64,000 nucleotides of DNA from Micromonospora sp. M71_S20 (GCF_003664255.1 NZ_RCCV01000001.1:3100001-3164000), one strand, 5' to 3'; positions 45,291 to 55,032 are shown, numbered from the stretch's first letter. Numbers and translations: made by a program. The notes: generated by a model from the letters alone, not told the origin.

Positions 45291-45425
45291 ACCGGAAGTC
45301 TGGTCACCTTCTCCCGGGGGCCACAAGGACGGCCGCACCGCACATCCGGCCATTCGCGCCCCTGCCCACGGCCCGGAGGACCGTACGGCGGCACTGCGCT
45401 CTTGCGTCGAGGCCCCCTGGACAGG

Positions 45426-45471
45426 TATATATTCAGGACCGTAAATAGTTAAGTTTGTTTAGAGTTGGAGG
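45426..45471 (+). promoter_or_regulatory. AT-rich chitinase promoter/operator region
   Basis: A sharp AT-rich island (TATATATTC, then GTAAATAGTTAAGTTTG) in otherwise GC-rich DNA, directly before the chitinase Shine-Dalgarno sequence TTGGAGG. It probably holds the promoter and a binding site; no classical DasR site was seen. Confidence 0.4.
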
Positions 45472-45479
45472 TGGGCGCG

Positions 45480-47810
45480 TTGCGAAGACGGTTCAGCAAG
45501 CTCCTCGTCGGCGGTGCGGTCGGTCTGCTGGCCGCGGCGACGGCGCTGATTGTGGCCCCCGCCGCACATTCCTCCGTCGGGCAGGACGAGGCGTGCCGGC
45601 CGGACGGGCTGTACCGGACGCCAGGCGTGGCGGTGCCGTACTGCACCGTCTACGACACCGACGGCCGGGAGAAGCTGGGCGCCGACCATTCCCGGCGCAT
45701 CATCGGCTACTTCACCAGCTGGCGCACCGGACGCAACGGCGCCCCGGCGTACCTGGCCCACCAGATCCCCTGGGACAAGGTCACCCACATCAACTACGCC
45801 TTCGCCCACGTCGACGCCGCCAACAAGATCTCGGTCGGCAACCCGAAGGCGGCCGACAACCCGGCCACCAACATGACCTGGCCGGGCGTCGCCGGCGCCG
45901 AGATGGATCCGCAGTACGCCTACACCGGGCACTTCAACCTGCTCAACAAGTACAAGAAGCAGAACCCGAACGTGCGTACGCTGATCAGCGTCGGCGGCTG
46001 GGCCGAGACCGGCGGCTACCTCGACGACAACGGCGACCGGGTCGACGCGGGCGGCTTCTACCGGATGACCACCACCGGCAGCAACACCGTCAACACCGCC
46101 GGCATCGCCACCTTCGCCGACTCCGTGGTCGCCTTCCTGCGCACCTACGGCTTCGACGGCGTGGACATCGACTACGAGTACCCGACCTCCAACAACAAGG
46201 CAGGCAACCCGCTCGACTTCGCCCAGGCGGACGCCAAGCGGGCCGGTCTCAACGCTTCCTACCAGGTGCTGATGAAGACGCTGCGGGAGAAGCTCGACGC
46301 GGCCGCCGCCACGGACGGCAAGCACTACCTGCTCACGGTGGCCGCACCCGCCTCCGGATGGCTGCTGCGGGGGATGGAGTCCTCGCAGGCGTTGCGGTAC
46401 CTGGACTACGTCAACATCATGTCGTACGACCTGCACGGGTCCTGGAACCACCATGTCGGCCCGAACGCCGCCCTCTTCGACAACGGCGACGACGCCGAGC
46501 TGGCCGCCGGCGGCGTCTACGGCGCCTACGGCAACATCGGGTACCTCAACACCGACTGGGCCTACCACTACTTCCGGGGGGCGCTGCCCAGCGGGCGGGT
46601 CAACATCGGCGTCCCCTACTACACGCGCGGCTGGCAGGGCGTCACCGGTGGCACCAACGGGCTGTGGGGCCGCGCCGCACTGCCGGACCAGACCAAGTGC
46701 CCGCCGGGCACCGGCTCCTCGATCGGCTCCACCACCCCCTGTGGAAACGGCGCGGTCGGCATCGACAACCTCTGGCACGACCTGGACGGCGCCGGCAGGG
46801 AGGTGCCAGCCGGGGCGAACCCGATGTGGCACGCCAAGAACCTGGAACGCGGCATCACCCCGGACTACCTGTCCGCGTACGGCCTCACGCCGGCCACCGA
46901 CCCGACCGACCGGATCAGCGGCAGCTACGCCCGCCACTACTCCGCCGCGCTGGTCGCGCCCTGGCTGTGGAACGCGCAGAAGGGCGTCTTCCTCTCCACC
47001 GAGGACGAGCAGTCCCTCGGCGCCAAGGCGGACTACGTGGTGGACAAGGGCATCGGCGGGGTGATGGTCTGGGAACTCGCCGGTGACTACGCCTACGACC
47101 AGGCCAAGGGCCAGTACGGCATGGGCGAGACGCTCACCACCCTGCTCTACGACAAGTTCCGGACGGCGCCCGCGTACGGTGCCCGTCGTGCCGCCGTCAC
47201 CCTGCCGACCCGGACCATCGACGTGACCGCCACGGTCGGGGGCTTCGCTCTCGGCGACAACAACTACCCGATCAACCCCGAACTGCGGCTCACCAACAAC
47301 ACCGGCAGCCCGATCCCGGCCGGGGCGCAGCTGGAGTTCGACTACCCGACCACCACGCCGACCCTCACCCAGCAGTCCGGCTGGGCCTTGACCACCGTGT
47401 CCACGGGCCACACCGGCAGCAACGTGGGCGGGCTCAGGGGCGACTACAACCGGGTGCGGCTCACCGTACCGGCCGCCATCGCCCCGGGCGCGTACGCGGA
47501 GGTGACCCTCAACTACCAGCTGCCGATCTCCGGACCGGCCAACTTCACCCTCAGCTTCGGCGGGCAGACGTACGCGCTGGCCAGCGACCACGCCCGTGGG
47601 GCCGTGCCGGTCGGCCCGACGCCCAGCCCGAGCGGCTCGACCCCGCCGGGCGGGACCTGCACGGTGCCGGCCTGGTCGGCGGGCACCGCCTACTCCGGCG
47701 GCGCGGTGGTCTCCCACGACCGCCACCGGTGGACCGCGAGGTGGTGGACCCAGGGTGACGTGCCGGGAGCCAACGCCCAGGGCGTCTGGACCGACAACGG
47801 CCCCTGCTGA
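45480..47810 (+). CDS. Secreted GH18 chitinase with C-terminal CBM5/12-type domain
   Basis: 776 residues from a TTG at 45480, chosen because TTGGAGG lies 8 bases before it; a longer TTG start at 45465 would include that site. Signal peptide about 1-34. GH18 catalytic domain about 60-560 with GYFTSW, TLISVGGWAETGG and FDGVDIDYEYP (DxxDxDxE, proton donor Glu), then SYDLHGSWN and the late Trp motif GGVMVWELAGDY. A beta-sandwich region follows, then a Pro/Ser/Thr linker and PAWSAGTAYSGGAVVSHD...W, a chitin-binding CBM5/12 signature. Hydrolyses chitin outside the cell. Confidence 0.95.
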   Translation: MRRRFSKLLVGGAVGLLAAATALIVAPAAHSSVGQDEACRPDGLYRTPGVAVPYCTVYDTDGREKLGADHSRRIIGYFTSWRTGRNGAPAYLAHQIPWDKVTHINYAFAHVDAANKISVGNPKAADNPATNMTWPGVAGAEMDPQYAYTGHFNLLNKYKKQNPNVRTLISVGGWAETGGYLDDNGDRVDAGGFYRMTTTGSNTVNTAGIATFADSVVAFLRTYGFDGVDIDYEYPTSNNKAGNPLDFAQADAKRAGLNASYQVLMKTLREKLDAAAATDGKHYLLTVAAPASGWLLRGMESSQALRYLDYVNIMSYDLHGSWNHHVGPNAALFDNGDDAELAAGGVYGAYGNIGYLNTDWAYHYFRGALPSGRVNIGVPYYTRGWQGVTGGTNGLWGRAALPDQTKCPPGTGSSIGSTTPCGNGAVGIDNLWHDLDGAGREVPAGANPMWHAKNLERGITPDYLSAYGLTPATDPTDRISGSYARHYSAALVAPWLWNAQKGVFLSTEDEQSLGAKADYVVDKGIGGVMVWELAGDYAYDQAKGQYGMGETLTTLLYDKFRTAPAYGARRAAVTLPTRTIDVTATVGGFALGDNNYPINPELRLTNNTGSPIPAGAQLEFDYPTTTPTLTQQSGWALTTVSTGHTGSNVGGLRGDYNRVRLTVPAAIAPGAYAEVTLNYQLPISGPANFTLSFGGQTYALASDHARGAVPVGPTPSPSGSTPPGGTCTVPAWSAGTAYSGGAVVSHDRHRWTARWWTQGDVPGANAQGVWTDNGPC

Positions 47811-47816
47811 ATTCGC

Positions 47817-47850
47817 GGGCGGGGTCGCCGGTCGACCGGCGACCCCGCCC
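47817..47850. terminator. Perfect 34-base palindrome between chitinase and GNAT
   Basis: GGGCGGGGTCGCCGGTC and its exact reverse complement lie back to back, seven bases after the chitinase stop. Very strong bidirectional terminator for two convergent genes. Confidence 0.85.
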
Positions 47851-47879
47851 GGCGGGTGACCGCGCACGCGCTCGGCTGG

Positions 47880-48305
47880 CTACGCCCCCTCGGCGCGCTG
47901 ACGTCCAGGCAGTTGCAGCAGGCCTGCGGACGTGGGGCGGAACCCGCACCGATCGAGGTAGAACGGCTCCAGGTGCGCCTCATAGTCGACGTGCAGCCAC
48001 TCGCAGCCCGCAGCCGCAGCGTCGTCGACCGCAGCCCGCACCAGGCCCGCGCCGATTCCCCGGTGCTGCCATTCCGGGTCCACCGCCGTGTCGAGCAGGA
48101 AGGCGTGCGCCCCACCGTCCCAGCAGACCTGGACGAAGCCCACCAGGCGGCCGGCGTCGAAGGCGCCGACCCAGGTCAACGCGTGTCGCTCCAGCCGCTC
48201 GGCCCACGGCGTGACCTGCCCGACCGCGCCACCGAAGGCTCGGGCGTGAAGGACGCTGAGTGCCACGTCATCGACAGGGAAGCGCGACACCATCTCGATC
48301 GACAC
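47880..48305 (-). CDS. GNAT-family N-acetyltransferase
   Basis: 141 residues; VDPEWQHRGIGAGLVRAAVDDA carries the acetyl-CoA pyrophosphate loop (Q/R-x-x-G-x-G/A), followed by LHVDYEAHLEPFYLDRCGFRP, the usual beta-6 end. Acetylates a small molecule or peptide; substrate unknown. ATG 48305. Confidence 0.8.
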   Translation of the reverse strand: MSIEMVSRFPVDDVALSVLHARAFGGAVGQVTPWAERLERHALTWVGAFDAGRLVGFVQVCWDGGAHAFLLDTAVDPEWQHRGIGAGLVRAAVDDAAAAGCEWLHVDYEAHLEPFYLDRCGFRPTSAGLLQLPGRQRAEGA

Positions 48306-48361
48306 GCTGGCACACTATCGCGGTGTTCCGGCATCGACCGGCCGACCGCTCCCGCCGGGCG

Positions 48362-49015
48362 TCAGCGGGCGGCCGGCGGCGCGGGCGTGCCGGTCGGGTC
48401 GGGCGTGACGATCGGGTCTGACGTGACCGCCGGGGTGGTGGCGGTCTCGGCGAGCGCGGTGCGGAGGATGTCGAGCAGCGGGCCGTCGGGGTGGTCGATC
48501 CAGTGCTGGATGGCGACGCGCAGGGAGGCCAGGAAGGTCGCCGCCAGGACCCGGGAGCGCAGCGTCCGGTCGGGGCCGGTCAACCGGCGGGCGACGTCGT
48601 CGGCGAGTTCGCGCTCGATGGCGGTGTAGGCCGCGATCTGGTGCGCGACGAGGCCCGGGTGCCCGCGTAGCTGACGGCGGTGCAGCAGCCAGGAGGGTGG
48701 GGCGTTGCCGTACGCCTCGACGGCGAGGCGTTCGGCGGCCCCGCTCAGCACGGCCCACGGCGGCGCGTCGGCCGGCTGCCGGCGGACCAGCTCCAGCAGC
48801 CGGCGCAGCCGTACGGCGTCACCGTGGAAGACCGCCTCCTCCTTGCTGGAGAAGTAGTTGGAGAACGTCCGGCGGGAGACGTTCGCGGCGTCGGCGATGG
48901 CCTCCACGGTGACCCGGTCGAGCCCGTGCTCGGTGGCGAGGCGCAGGGCCGCCTCGTGCAGGGCGAGGCGGGTGGCCGCCTTCTTGCGCTCCCGCAGGCC
49001 GGTGGTCTCCTCCAT
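48362..49015 (-). CDS. TetR-family transcriptional regulator
   Basis: 217 residues. HTH in the first 55: RKKAATRLALHEAALRLATEHGLDRVTVEAIADAANVSRRTFSNYFSSKEEAV, a textbook TetR DNA-binding domain; C-terminal ligand domain of about 150 residues with a Pro/Thr-rich tail. Divergent from the MarR-MFS pair, with 109 bases between; it probably controls them and itself. ATG 49015. Confidence 0.9.
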   Translation of the reverse strand: MEETTGLRERKKAATRLALHEAALRLATEHGLDRVTVEAIADAANVSRRTFSNYFSSKEEAVFHGDAVRLRRLLELVRRQPADAPPWAVLSGAAERLAVEAYGNAPPSWLLHRRQLRGHPGLVAHQIAAYTAIERELADDVARRLTGPDRTLRSRVLAATFLASLRVAIQHWIDHPDGPLLDILRTALAETATTPAVTSDPIVTPDPTGTPAPPAAR

Positions 49016-49059
49016 GGGCGACAGCCTACGGGGCCGTGACTCAGTTCTCATCGCGCAAA

Positions 49060-49076
49060 CTTGCACTTTGAGCAAG
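49060..49076. promoter_or_regulatory. Inverted repeat in TetR/MarR divergent region
   Basis: CTTGC-N7-GCAAG, midway between the TetR and MarR starts and about 50 bases upstream of the MarR GTG. Position fits an operator for either regulator. Confidence 0.45.
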
Positions 49077-49124
49077 ATCGGCAGATGCTTGTGTGCGGCA
49101 ACCATCTGCGACAAGGGAGGCGGC

Positions 49125-49592
49125 GTGGAAACTGCCGGCCGCGAACTCGGTGCGAGGCTGTCCGAGCTGGTCAGGAGCGTACGGTTGATCAAACGGCACC
49201 GGGCCGACGTCCGTCCGGCCGTGCCCGTCGGTCTCGCCGGCCTCCTCATGCAGATCGAGAAGCTGCCCGCCGACTGCCACGCCCGCGAGCTGGCGGCCCG
49301 CAGCGGGCTCGACCCGTCGACCGTCAGCCGCGCCGTCGCCTCACTCGTCAGCCACGGCCTGGTCGAGCGGCGCGCCGACCCCGCCGACAAGCGGGCCAGC
49401 CTGCTGACCGTCACCCCGGCCGGGCGGGCCGCCCTGACCGACACCTACGACTGGTACGGCCGGATCCTCGACACCGCGCTCGCCGACTGGACCCCCGCGG
49501 AGGTGGCGGCGTTCGCCACCGCGCTCGGCCGGTTCACCCGCGACATCGAGACCGTCCTCGGACACCACGACACCCTGGAGGCCGCGCGATGA
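49125..49592 (+). CDS. MarR-family transcriptional regulator
   Basis: 155 residues. wHTH: LLMQIEKLPADCHARELAARSGLDPSTVSRAVASLVSHGLVERRADPADKRASLLTVTPAGR (recognition helix and wing with the DxRxxxxxLT-like DKRASLLTVT). AAGGGAGG 5 bases before the GTG. It overlaps the MFS gene by ATGA, so regulator and pump are made together; drug-responsive derepression is the usual arrangement. Confidence 0.9.
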   Translation: METAGRELGARLSELVRSVRLIKRHRADVRPAVPVGLAGLLMQIEKLPADCHARELAARSGLDPSTVSRAVASLVSHGLVERRADPADKRASLLTVTPAGRAALTDTYDWYGRILDTALADWTPAEVAAFATALGRFTRDIETVLGHHDTLEAAR

Positions 49593-51229
49593 GCGCACCC
49601 ACCACCACGGCCGGCGACGCGCCGATGACACACCGGCAGACGCTGGAGGCCCTCAGCGGCCTGCTGCTGGTGCTGTTCGTCGCGATGCTCAGCGGCACCG
49701 TCGTCTCGACGGCGCTGCCGAACATCATCGGCGCGTTGAACGGGTCGCAGACCCAGTACACCTGGGTGGTCACCGCCACCCTGCTCACCGCGACCGCGAC
49801 CACCCCGATCTGGGGCAAGCTCGCCGACCTGTTCAACAAGAAGCTCCTGGTCCAGGTCGCCATCGCCGTCTTCCTGGTCGGCTCGGTGATCGCCGGCTTC
49901 GCCCAGACCGCCGAGCAGCTCATCGCCGCCCGCGCGTTCCAGGGCATCGGCGTCGGCGGCCTCCAGGCCCTCGTCCAGGTCGCCATCGCGGCGATGATCC
50001 CGCCCCGGGAGCGCGGCCGGTACAACGGCTACCTCGGTGGCGTCATGGCGGTGGCGACGGTCGGCGGCCCGCTGCTGGGCGGGCTCATCGTCGACACGTC
50101 CTGGCTCGGCTGGCGCTGGTGCTTCTTCGTCGGCGTCCCCGTCGCCGCCATCGCGCTCGTCCTCCTGCACTTCACCCTGCGCCTGCCGACGGTCCGTCGC
50201 GAGAACGTGAAGATCGACTACCTGGGCGCGGCGCTGATCGCCGCTGGCGTCAGCGTGCTGCTCATCTGGATCTCCTTCGTCGACGACTCGTTCGCCTGGG
50301 CCTCCTGGCAGACCGCCGCCATGGTGGGCGGCTCGGTCGCGCTGCTCGCCCTGGCCGTCTGGGTGGAGTCCCGGGCCGACGAGCCGGTCGTCCCGCTCGA
50401 CCTCGTCCGCCAGCGGACCACCTTCCTGGCCATCCTGGGCAGCCTGGCGGTCGGCATGGCGATGTTCGGCGGCGCCGTCTTCCTCGGCCAGTACTTCCAG
50501 ATCGGCCGCGGCTACAGCCCGACCGAGGCCGGGCTGCTCACCATCCCGATGATGGCCGGCGTCCTCGGGTCGTCGATCATCGCCGGCCGGCTGATCACGA
50601 AGACCGGCAAGATCAAGCCGTACATCGTGTTCGGCGCGGTCGTGCTCGTCATCGGGTTCGCCCTGCTCGGCACCATCGACCACGAGACCTCGCTTCTGCT
50701 GGTCGGCGTGGCCATGTTCATCGTCGGTGTCGGGGTCGGCATGACGATGCAGAACCTCGTCCTCGCCGTGCAGAACACCGTCTCGCTCCGCGACATCGGC
50801 GCGGCCAGCTCGACCGTCGCGTTCTTCCGGTCGCTCGGCGGCACGATCGGCGTCTCCGTGCTCGGCGCCGTCCTCGCCCGGCGGGTGACCGACCAGATCA
50901 CCACCGACCTCTCCGCCGCCGGCATCCCCACCTCCGGCAGCGCGGCGGGCGGCAGCCTGAACCTCGACGCCATGCCCGGCGCGGTCCAGCAGATCGTCCG
51001 CGCGGCGTACGGGGACGCCACCGGCCACATCTTCCTCATCTCCGCCGCGATCGCCGTCGTCGGCATCATCGCCGCGGTCCTGTTGAAGCCGGTCGGTCTG
51101 CGCAGCAGCCTGGATCTGCCCGACCCCGCCAGGTCGACGGCCGTGGCCGCCGATGCCGTCGACGGCGCTCCGGCCTTCGACCAGGTGACGGTGGACGCCG
51201 CCGGTCGGGAGACGTCGGCCCGCCGCTGA
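49589..51229 (+). CDS. DHA2-family MFS drug efflux transporter (EmrB/QacA type)
   Basis: 546 residues with 14 predicted helices; motif A GKLADLFNKK (about 75-84) and the DHA2 motif C-like GGPLLGGLIVDTSWLGWRWCFFV (motif C, about 162-180). Exports toxic compounds using the proton gradient. ATG overlaps the MarR stop. An inverted-repeat element lies about 70 bases after its stop. Confidence 0.9.
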   Translation: MSAPTTTAGDAPMTHRQTLEALSGLLLVLFVAMLSGTVVSTALPNIIGALNGSQTQYTWVVTATLLTATATTPIWGKLADLFNKKLLVQVAIAVFLVGSVIAGFAQTAEQLIAARAFQGIGVGGLQALVQVAIAAMIPPRERGRYNGYLGGVMAVATVGGPLLGGLIVDTSWLGWRWCFFVGVPVAAIALVLLHFTLRLPTVRRENVKIDYLGAALIAAGVSVLLIWISFVDDSFAWASWQTAAMVGGSVALLALAVWVESRADEPVVPLDLVRQRTTFLAILGSLAVGMAMFGGAVFLGQYFQIGRGYSPTEAGLLTIPMMAGVLGSSIIAGRLITKTGKIKPYIVFGAVVLVIGFALLGTIDHETSLLLVGVAMFIVGVGVGMTMQNLVLAVQNTVSLRDIGAASSTVAFFRSLGGTIGVSVLGAVLARRVTDQITTDLSAAGIPTSGSAAGGSLNLDAMPGAVQQIVRAAYGDATGHIFLISAAIAVVGIIAAVLLKPVGLRSSLDLPDPARSTAVAADAVDGAPAFDQVTVDAAGRETSARR

Positions 51230-51298
51230 GGCTCGACCAACGGAAGCGGGGTCGCCACCGTCTCGGACGGCGGCGGCCCCGCTCTGCTGGAGGTGTGA

Positions 51299-51344
51299 GG
51301 AAGGGGCCCTTCCTGGCGCCTGGTGTACAGGAAGGGCCCCTTCC
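51299..51344. terminator. Inverted repeat element with self-palindromic arms
   Basis: GGAAGGGGCCCTTCCT and its exact reverse complement are separated by 14 bases; each arm is itself nearly palindromic around GGGCCC. It can form one long hairpin between the MFS gene and the convergent small gene. It resembles dispersed repeats I have seen in Micromonospora genomes (memory, not searched). Confidence 0.75.
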
Positions 51345-51407
51345 GCATCCGAGCAGGTGCCTGGCGGGGCGTGTCACGAGCGTGACGGCACCGACCGGCG
51401 GCCGGGC

Positions 51408-51707
51408 TCAGTTGACGCCGGCGCCCGCGGTCACCGGGTCGTCGTCCCGGTTGCAGGTGGGGAAGAGGTTGTCCCACAGCTCCGGCACGCCGTTCTGGTC
51501 TCCGCAGATCGTCGTCGTGGGCAGCGGCGGAAGCGGGGTGCCCGGCCTGACGACCGTCAGGCCGGGGCTCGACGATCCGGCGACCGTGTGGTTGGCGGCG
51601 CCGTCGGCGGAGGTCCCGCCGACCGCCGGCGCGCCGAGTGCGATGAGCAGGAGCGCGCCGGGTACGAGCAGCCGTGCACCGAGGCGACCGTCGACTACCG
51701 TCCGCAT
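51408..51707 (-). CDS. Small secreted protein, 99 aa
   Basis: 99 residues. Signal peptide ARLLVPGALLLIALGAPAVGG, then a short mature region with PGTPLPPLPTTTICGDQNG and a Cys pair (TICGDQNGVPELWDNLFPTC). AGGGAGG lies 3 bases before the ATG. Resembles small chaplin-like or hypothetical secreted actinobacterial proteins only in general design; function unknown. Confidence 0.65.
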   Translation of the reverse strand: MRTVVDGRLGARLLVPGALLLIALGAPAVGGTSADGAANHTVAGSSSPGLTVVRPGTPLPPLPTTTICGDQNGVPELWDNLFPTCNRDDDPVTAGAGVN

Positions 51708-51996
51708 GTGACCTCCCTGGAGTTGTCCGTCCGATGCGAGCGTGATCGAGCCGGGGGACGCGGTCAAGCCCGTCCCGGTCACGACCCGGTCACACGCCTC
51801 CACCTGTTACGCGATCCGTCAATGGGTGTCGCGGAGTGGGTCGGGCGGCTTTCCGGGGCGTTTCGGGCGGCGCCGGCATCGTGACGAAGTCGTCACCCAA
51901 GGTGATGCGGGCAGTGTCCTCGCCGCCTGCCGGGAAGAAGGGACACGGCGGCCGGTGTGCCCCTCGTCCCTGTGGTAGAAAGCCCGGGTGGCCGCC

Positions 51997-54903
51997 ATGC
52001 GTTTCCAACTTCTGGGGCCGCTCGAGGTGCGGATCGACGGTCGGCCGGTGCCGCTCGGTACGGTGAAGCAACGGCTGCTCTGCGCCACCCTGCTGCTGGA
52101 TCCGAACGAGGTGCTGCACACCGGACACCTCGCCGAGATGCTGTGGGACGAGCCTCGGCCGGCGTCCGCGGCGGCCAACCTGAGGACGTACGCCCACGGG
52201 CTGCGCCAGGCCCTGCGTGACCGGTCGGACGGGGCGAGCCGGCTGCACACCGGCACCGGCGGCTACCTGCTCGAGGTGCGCCCCGGCGAGCGGGACCTCG
52301 ACGAGTTCGAGGAGGCGGCCCAGCACGGCCGCGACGCCCGTGCCCGAGGTGAGCTGCGGCAGGCGGAGGCGAGCCTGGCCCACGCGCTCACGCTCTGGCG
52401 CGACTCACCGCTCGCCGGGCTGCCCCTGCCCCACACGGTCGCCGTACGCCTGACCCGCCTGCACGAGCAACGGCTGATGGTCGAGGAGGAGCACGTCCAG
52501 GCCAAACTCGACCTGGGCGCGTCCGCCGAGCTGGTCGGGCGGCTGCGCGAGCATGTCGACGACCATCCCCTGCGGCAGCGTGGCTGGGGTCAGCTGATGA
52601 CCGCGCTCTACCGCACCGGCGACATCGCGGGTGCGGTCGACGCGTACCTGCGGGCCCGACGGGCGCTGGCCGATCAGCTCGGCATCGATCCCAGCCCGTG
52701 GCTGGAGGCGCTCTACCGCGACATCCTCGACCACAGCCCCGACCTGACCGGCGAGCCGCAGCGGTCACCGCCCGCGCGGATCGTGGTGCGCGGGCTGCCG
52801 CCGGCCGTCGACATCCTCGTCGGCCGACAGGCCGAGATGGACACCGTACGCGGCTGGCTCGACGAATCCGCGACGTGCCCGGTGGTCGCGTTGCACGGCC
52901 CGGGAGGGGCCGGCAAGTCGGCGCTGGCCGTCCGGCTCGCCCACCACCTCGCCGACCGGTACCCCGGCGGTGCCCTCTACGTGGACCTGCAGGGATCGGA
53001 CGTCGACCTGCCACCGCTGCGACCCATCGACGTCCTCGGCCGCTTCCTCCGCGCGCTCGGGGTGCCGGGCAACGCCGTGCCGGGCGACGTCGGCGAAGCC
53101 ACCGTCGCGTACCGGTCCGAGCTCACGGGGCGGGGCGTGCTCGTCGTCCTCGACAACGCCCGCGACGCCGCCCAGGTCAGGAGCCTGCTGCCAGCGGACG
53201 CCTCGTGCGGTGTCATGGTCACCAGCAGGCGGATGCTCGCGACCCTGCCCAACGGCCGGCATCTCGCTGTGGGGCTGCTGTCCCGCGCGGAGGCGGTCGA
53301 GCTGCTCGCCGGCGAGTGCGGCACCGACCGGGTGGCGGCCGAGCCGGACGCGGCCGTCCGCCTTGTGGATCTCTGCGGCCTGCTGCCGCTGGCCATCCGC
53401 ATCGTGGGCGCCCGCCTGGTCAGCCGGCCGGGCTGGCCGATCGCCCGCCTGGTCGAGCGGCTCGCCGACCCCGGACTCCGCCTCAACGAGCTGGAGTTCG
53501 ACGACCTCAGCGTCCGGCCGTCCATCGCGCTCACCTACGCCGCGCTGCGCGACGGGGGCCCGGGGGAGCAGCTGTGCGCCCGCGCCTTCCGGCTGATCGG
53601 CGACAGCCGGCTGCCCGCCGTCACCACCCGCGCCGTCGCCGCCCTGCTCGGCGAGTCGCCCGCCCGGGCCGAGACCGTTCTCGAACGCCTCGCCGACGAG
53701 CGGTTGGCGGAGCCCCGGGAGCCGGGCGTCTACGGCATCCACGACCTGGTCCGCCTGTACGCCGTCGAACGGGCCGAGGACGAGACGCCGGGGGACCGGG
53801 AGGCCGCGCTGCGGCGGCTGCTGGAGGCGTACGTGCAGGGGGCCCGGGAGTTGGAGCGGATGGCCAACGCCGGCTGGTCGCCGACCGGTGCCAGCGGCCA
53901 GGACCGACCCGCCTGGCAGGAGCCGCCGCAGACCCCCGCGAAGGCCGTCCGGTGGCTGGCCGAGGAGCACCTCAACATCCTGGCCGCCTTCCGGCAGGCG
54001 TCGACCGCCTCCACCGGCACCGCGAAGCTTGCGGCCGAGCTGGCCTGGGGGAGCGTCGCCTCGTTGCGCCGGCACGGCTACCTCCAGGAGGCCCTCACCC
54101 TCGTCGACGGCGCCGCCGCCACCACCGAGCGGCTGGGCCTCACGCTCGAACACTGTGCCGCGCTGTTCTACCGGGCGGCGTTCAACAAGGGCACCGCCGA
54201 CCCGTCGGTGGTCGAGGCGGACCTGCAGCGCTGCCTCGAACTCCTCCAGTCGCTCGGCGACCGCGACCGGATCGCCACCTGCCTGGAGGCCCTCGGCAAC
54301 CTGCGTCACCGGATGGGCGACGTGTCGCGCGCCCTCGTCTACCACGACGAGGCGCTCGCGCTCCGCCGTGAGTCGGGCCGACTGCTCATGATCGGCGCGA
54401 CCCTCAGCAACTCCGCCCAGGTGCGCCTCTCCGCCGGGGCCGGGGAGCAGGCCTTCGCGGACGTCGAGGAGGCGCTGCGGATCGCCCGCGACATCGACGC
54501 GGTGGGCCTGATCGGTGCGGCCCTCACCATGCGGGGGCAACTGCTGTGCCGCACCGACCGATGGTCCGAGGCCCGCGAGTGCCTCGACGAGGCGCTGGTC
54601 GCCACCGACCGCTCCGGCGACCTGCCGTCGCGCTGCGAGGCGCTGCTGTCGCGCGCGGCGGCCCACCTCCGGCTCGGGCGTCACGCCGCTGCCGCCCACG
54701 ACGCCGACGAGGCGGGCTCGGCGGCCGTCCGGATCGGTGACCGCTACCTGCTGGCCGTCGCGCGCCAGGCCCTGGGCCGGATCGCCGGGGCCGCGGGCGA
54801 CGCCGGCGCCGCAGCGAAGCTGGACTCCGACGCCCGGGTCCTGTTCAGGTCGCTGCCGGGCTATCGGGAGCCGCAGTACGTCGAGTACTTCGGCCAGCAC
54901 TGA
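51997..54903 (+). CDS. SARP/AfsR-type regulator with NB-ARC and TPR domains
   Basis: 968 residues. MRFQLLGPLEVRIDG is the typical SARP start, favouring ATG 51997 over GTG 51988. OmpR-like DNA-binding domain about 1-95, bacterial transcriptional activation domain about 97-240 (FEEAAQHGRDA... LGIDPSPWLEALYRDIL), NB-ARC ATPase with P-loop GPGGAGKSA (about 300-308), VVLDNARDAAQVRSLLP (Walker B-like), and a C-terminal TPR region (about 650-960). AfsR-like proteins switch on secondary metabolism; here it is a lone gene far from the NRPS cluster. TAGAAA near 51976 may be a -10 box. Confidence 0.9.
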   Translation: MRFQLLGPLEVRIDGRPVPLGTVKQRLLCATLLLDPNEVLHTGHLAEMLWDEPRPASAAANLRTYAHGLRQALRDRSDGASRLHTGTGGYLLEVRPGERDLDEFEEAAQHGRDARARGELRQAEASLAHALTLWRDSPLAGLPLPHTVAVRLTRLHEQRLMVEEEHVQAKLDLGASAELVGRLREHVDDHPLRQRGWGQLMTALYRTGDIAGAVDAYLRARRALADQLGIDPSPWLEALYRDILDHSPDLTGEPQRSPPARIVVRGLPPAVDILVGRQAEMDTVRGWLDESATCPVVALHGPGGAGKSALAVRLAHHLADRYPGGALYVDLQGSDVDLPPLRPIDVLGRFLRALGVPGNAVPGDVGEATVAYRSELTGRGVLVVLDNARDAAQVRSLLPADASCGVMVTSRRMLATLPNGRHLAVGLLSRAEAVELLAGECGTDRVAAEPDAAVRLVDLCGLLPLAIRIVGARLVSRPGWPIARLVERLADPGLRLNELEFDDLSVRPSIALTYAALRDGGPGEQLCARAFRLIGDSRLPAVTTRAVAALLGESPARAETVLERLADERLAEPREPGVYGIHDLVRLYAVERAEDETPGDREAALRRLLEAYVQGARELERMANAGWSPTGASGQDRPAWQEPPQTPAKAVRWLAEEHLNILAAFRQASTASTGTAKLAAELAWGSVASLRRHGYLQEALTLVDGAAATTERLGLTLEHCAALFYRAAFNKGTADPSVVEADLQRCLELLQSLGDRDRIATCLEALGNLRHRMGDVSRALVYHDEALALRRESGRLLMIGATLSNSAQVRLSAGAGEQAFADVEEALRIARDIDAVGLIGAALTMRGQLLCRTDRWSEARECLDEALVATDRSGDLPSRCEALLSRAAAHLRLGRHAAAAHDADEAGSAAVRIGDRYLLAVARQALGRIAGAAGDAGAAAKLDSDARVLFRSLPGYREPQYVEYFGQH

Positions 54904-55032
54904 CCGGCGACGCTCATCCTGGCCTCTCGCGTCACGTCATCGCGAGTGTCACTCAGGGTGAGGGTGGTGGCGTCCGGTGTGGCGCCCTGGGCATCCCGTA
55001 ACGCGCGCCCGACCAGCGCTTACCACCGTCCG

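Noticed and set aside
45360..45479. DasR-type operator for the chitinase
   Set aside because: No ACTGGTCTAGACCAGT-like sequence was found; only an AT-rich region.
45459..47867. Minus-strand open frame of about 800 codons opposite the chitinase
   Set aside because: The plus strand encodes a full GH18 chitinase with catalytic motif and signal peptide; the antisense product has no recognisable domain.
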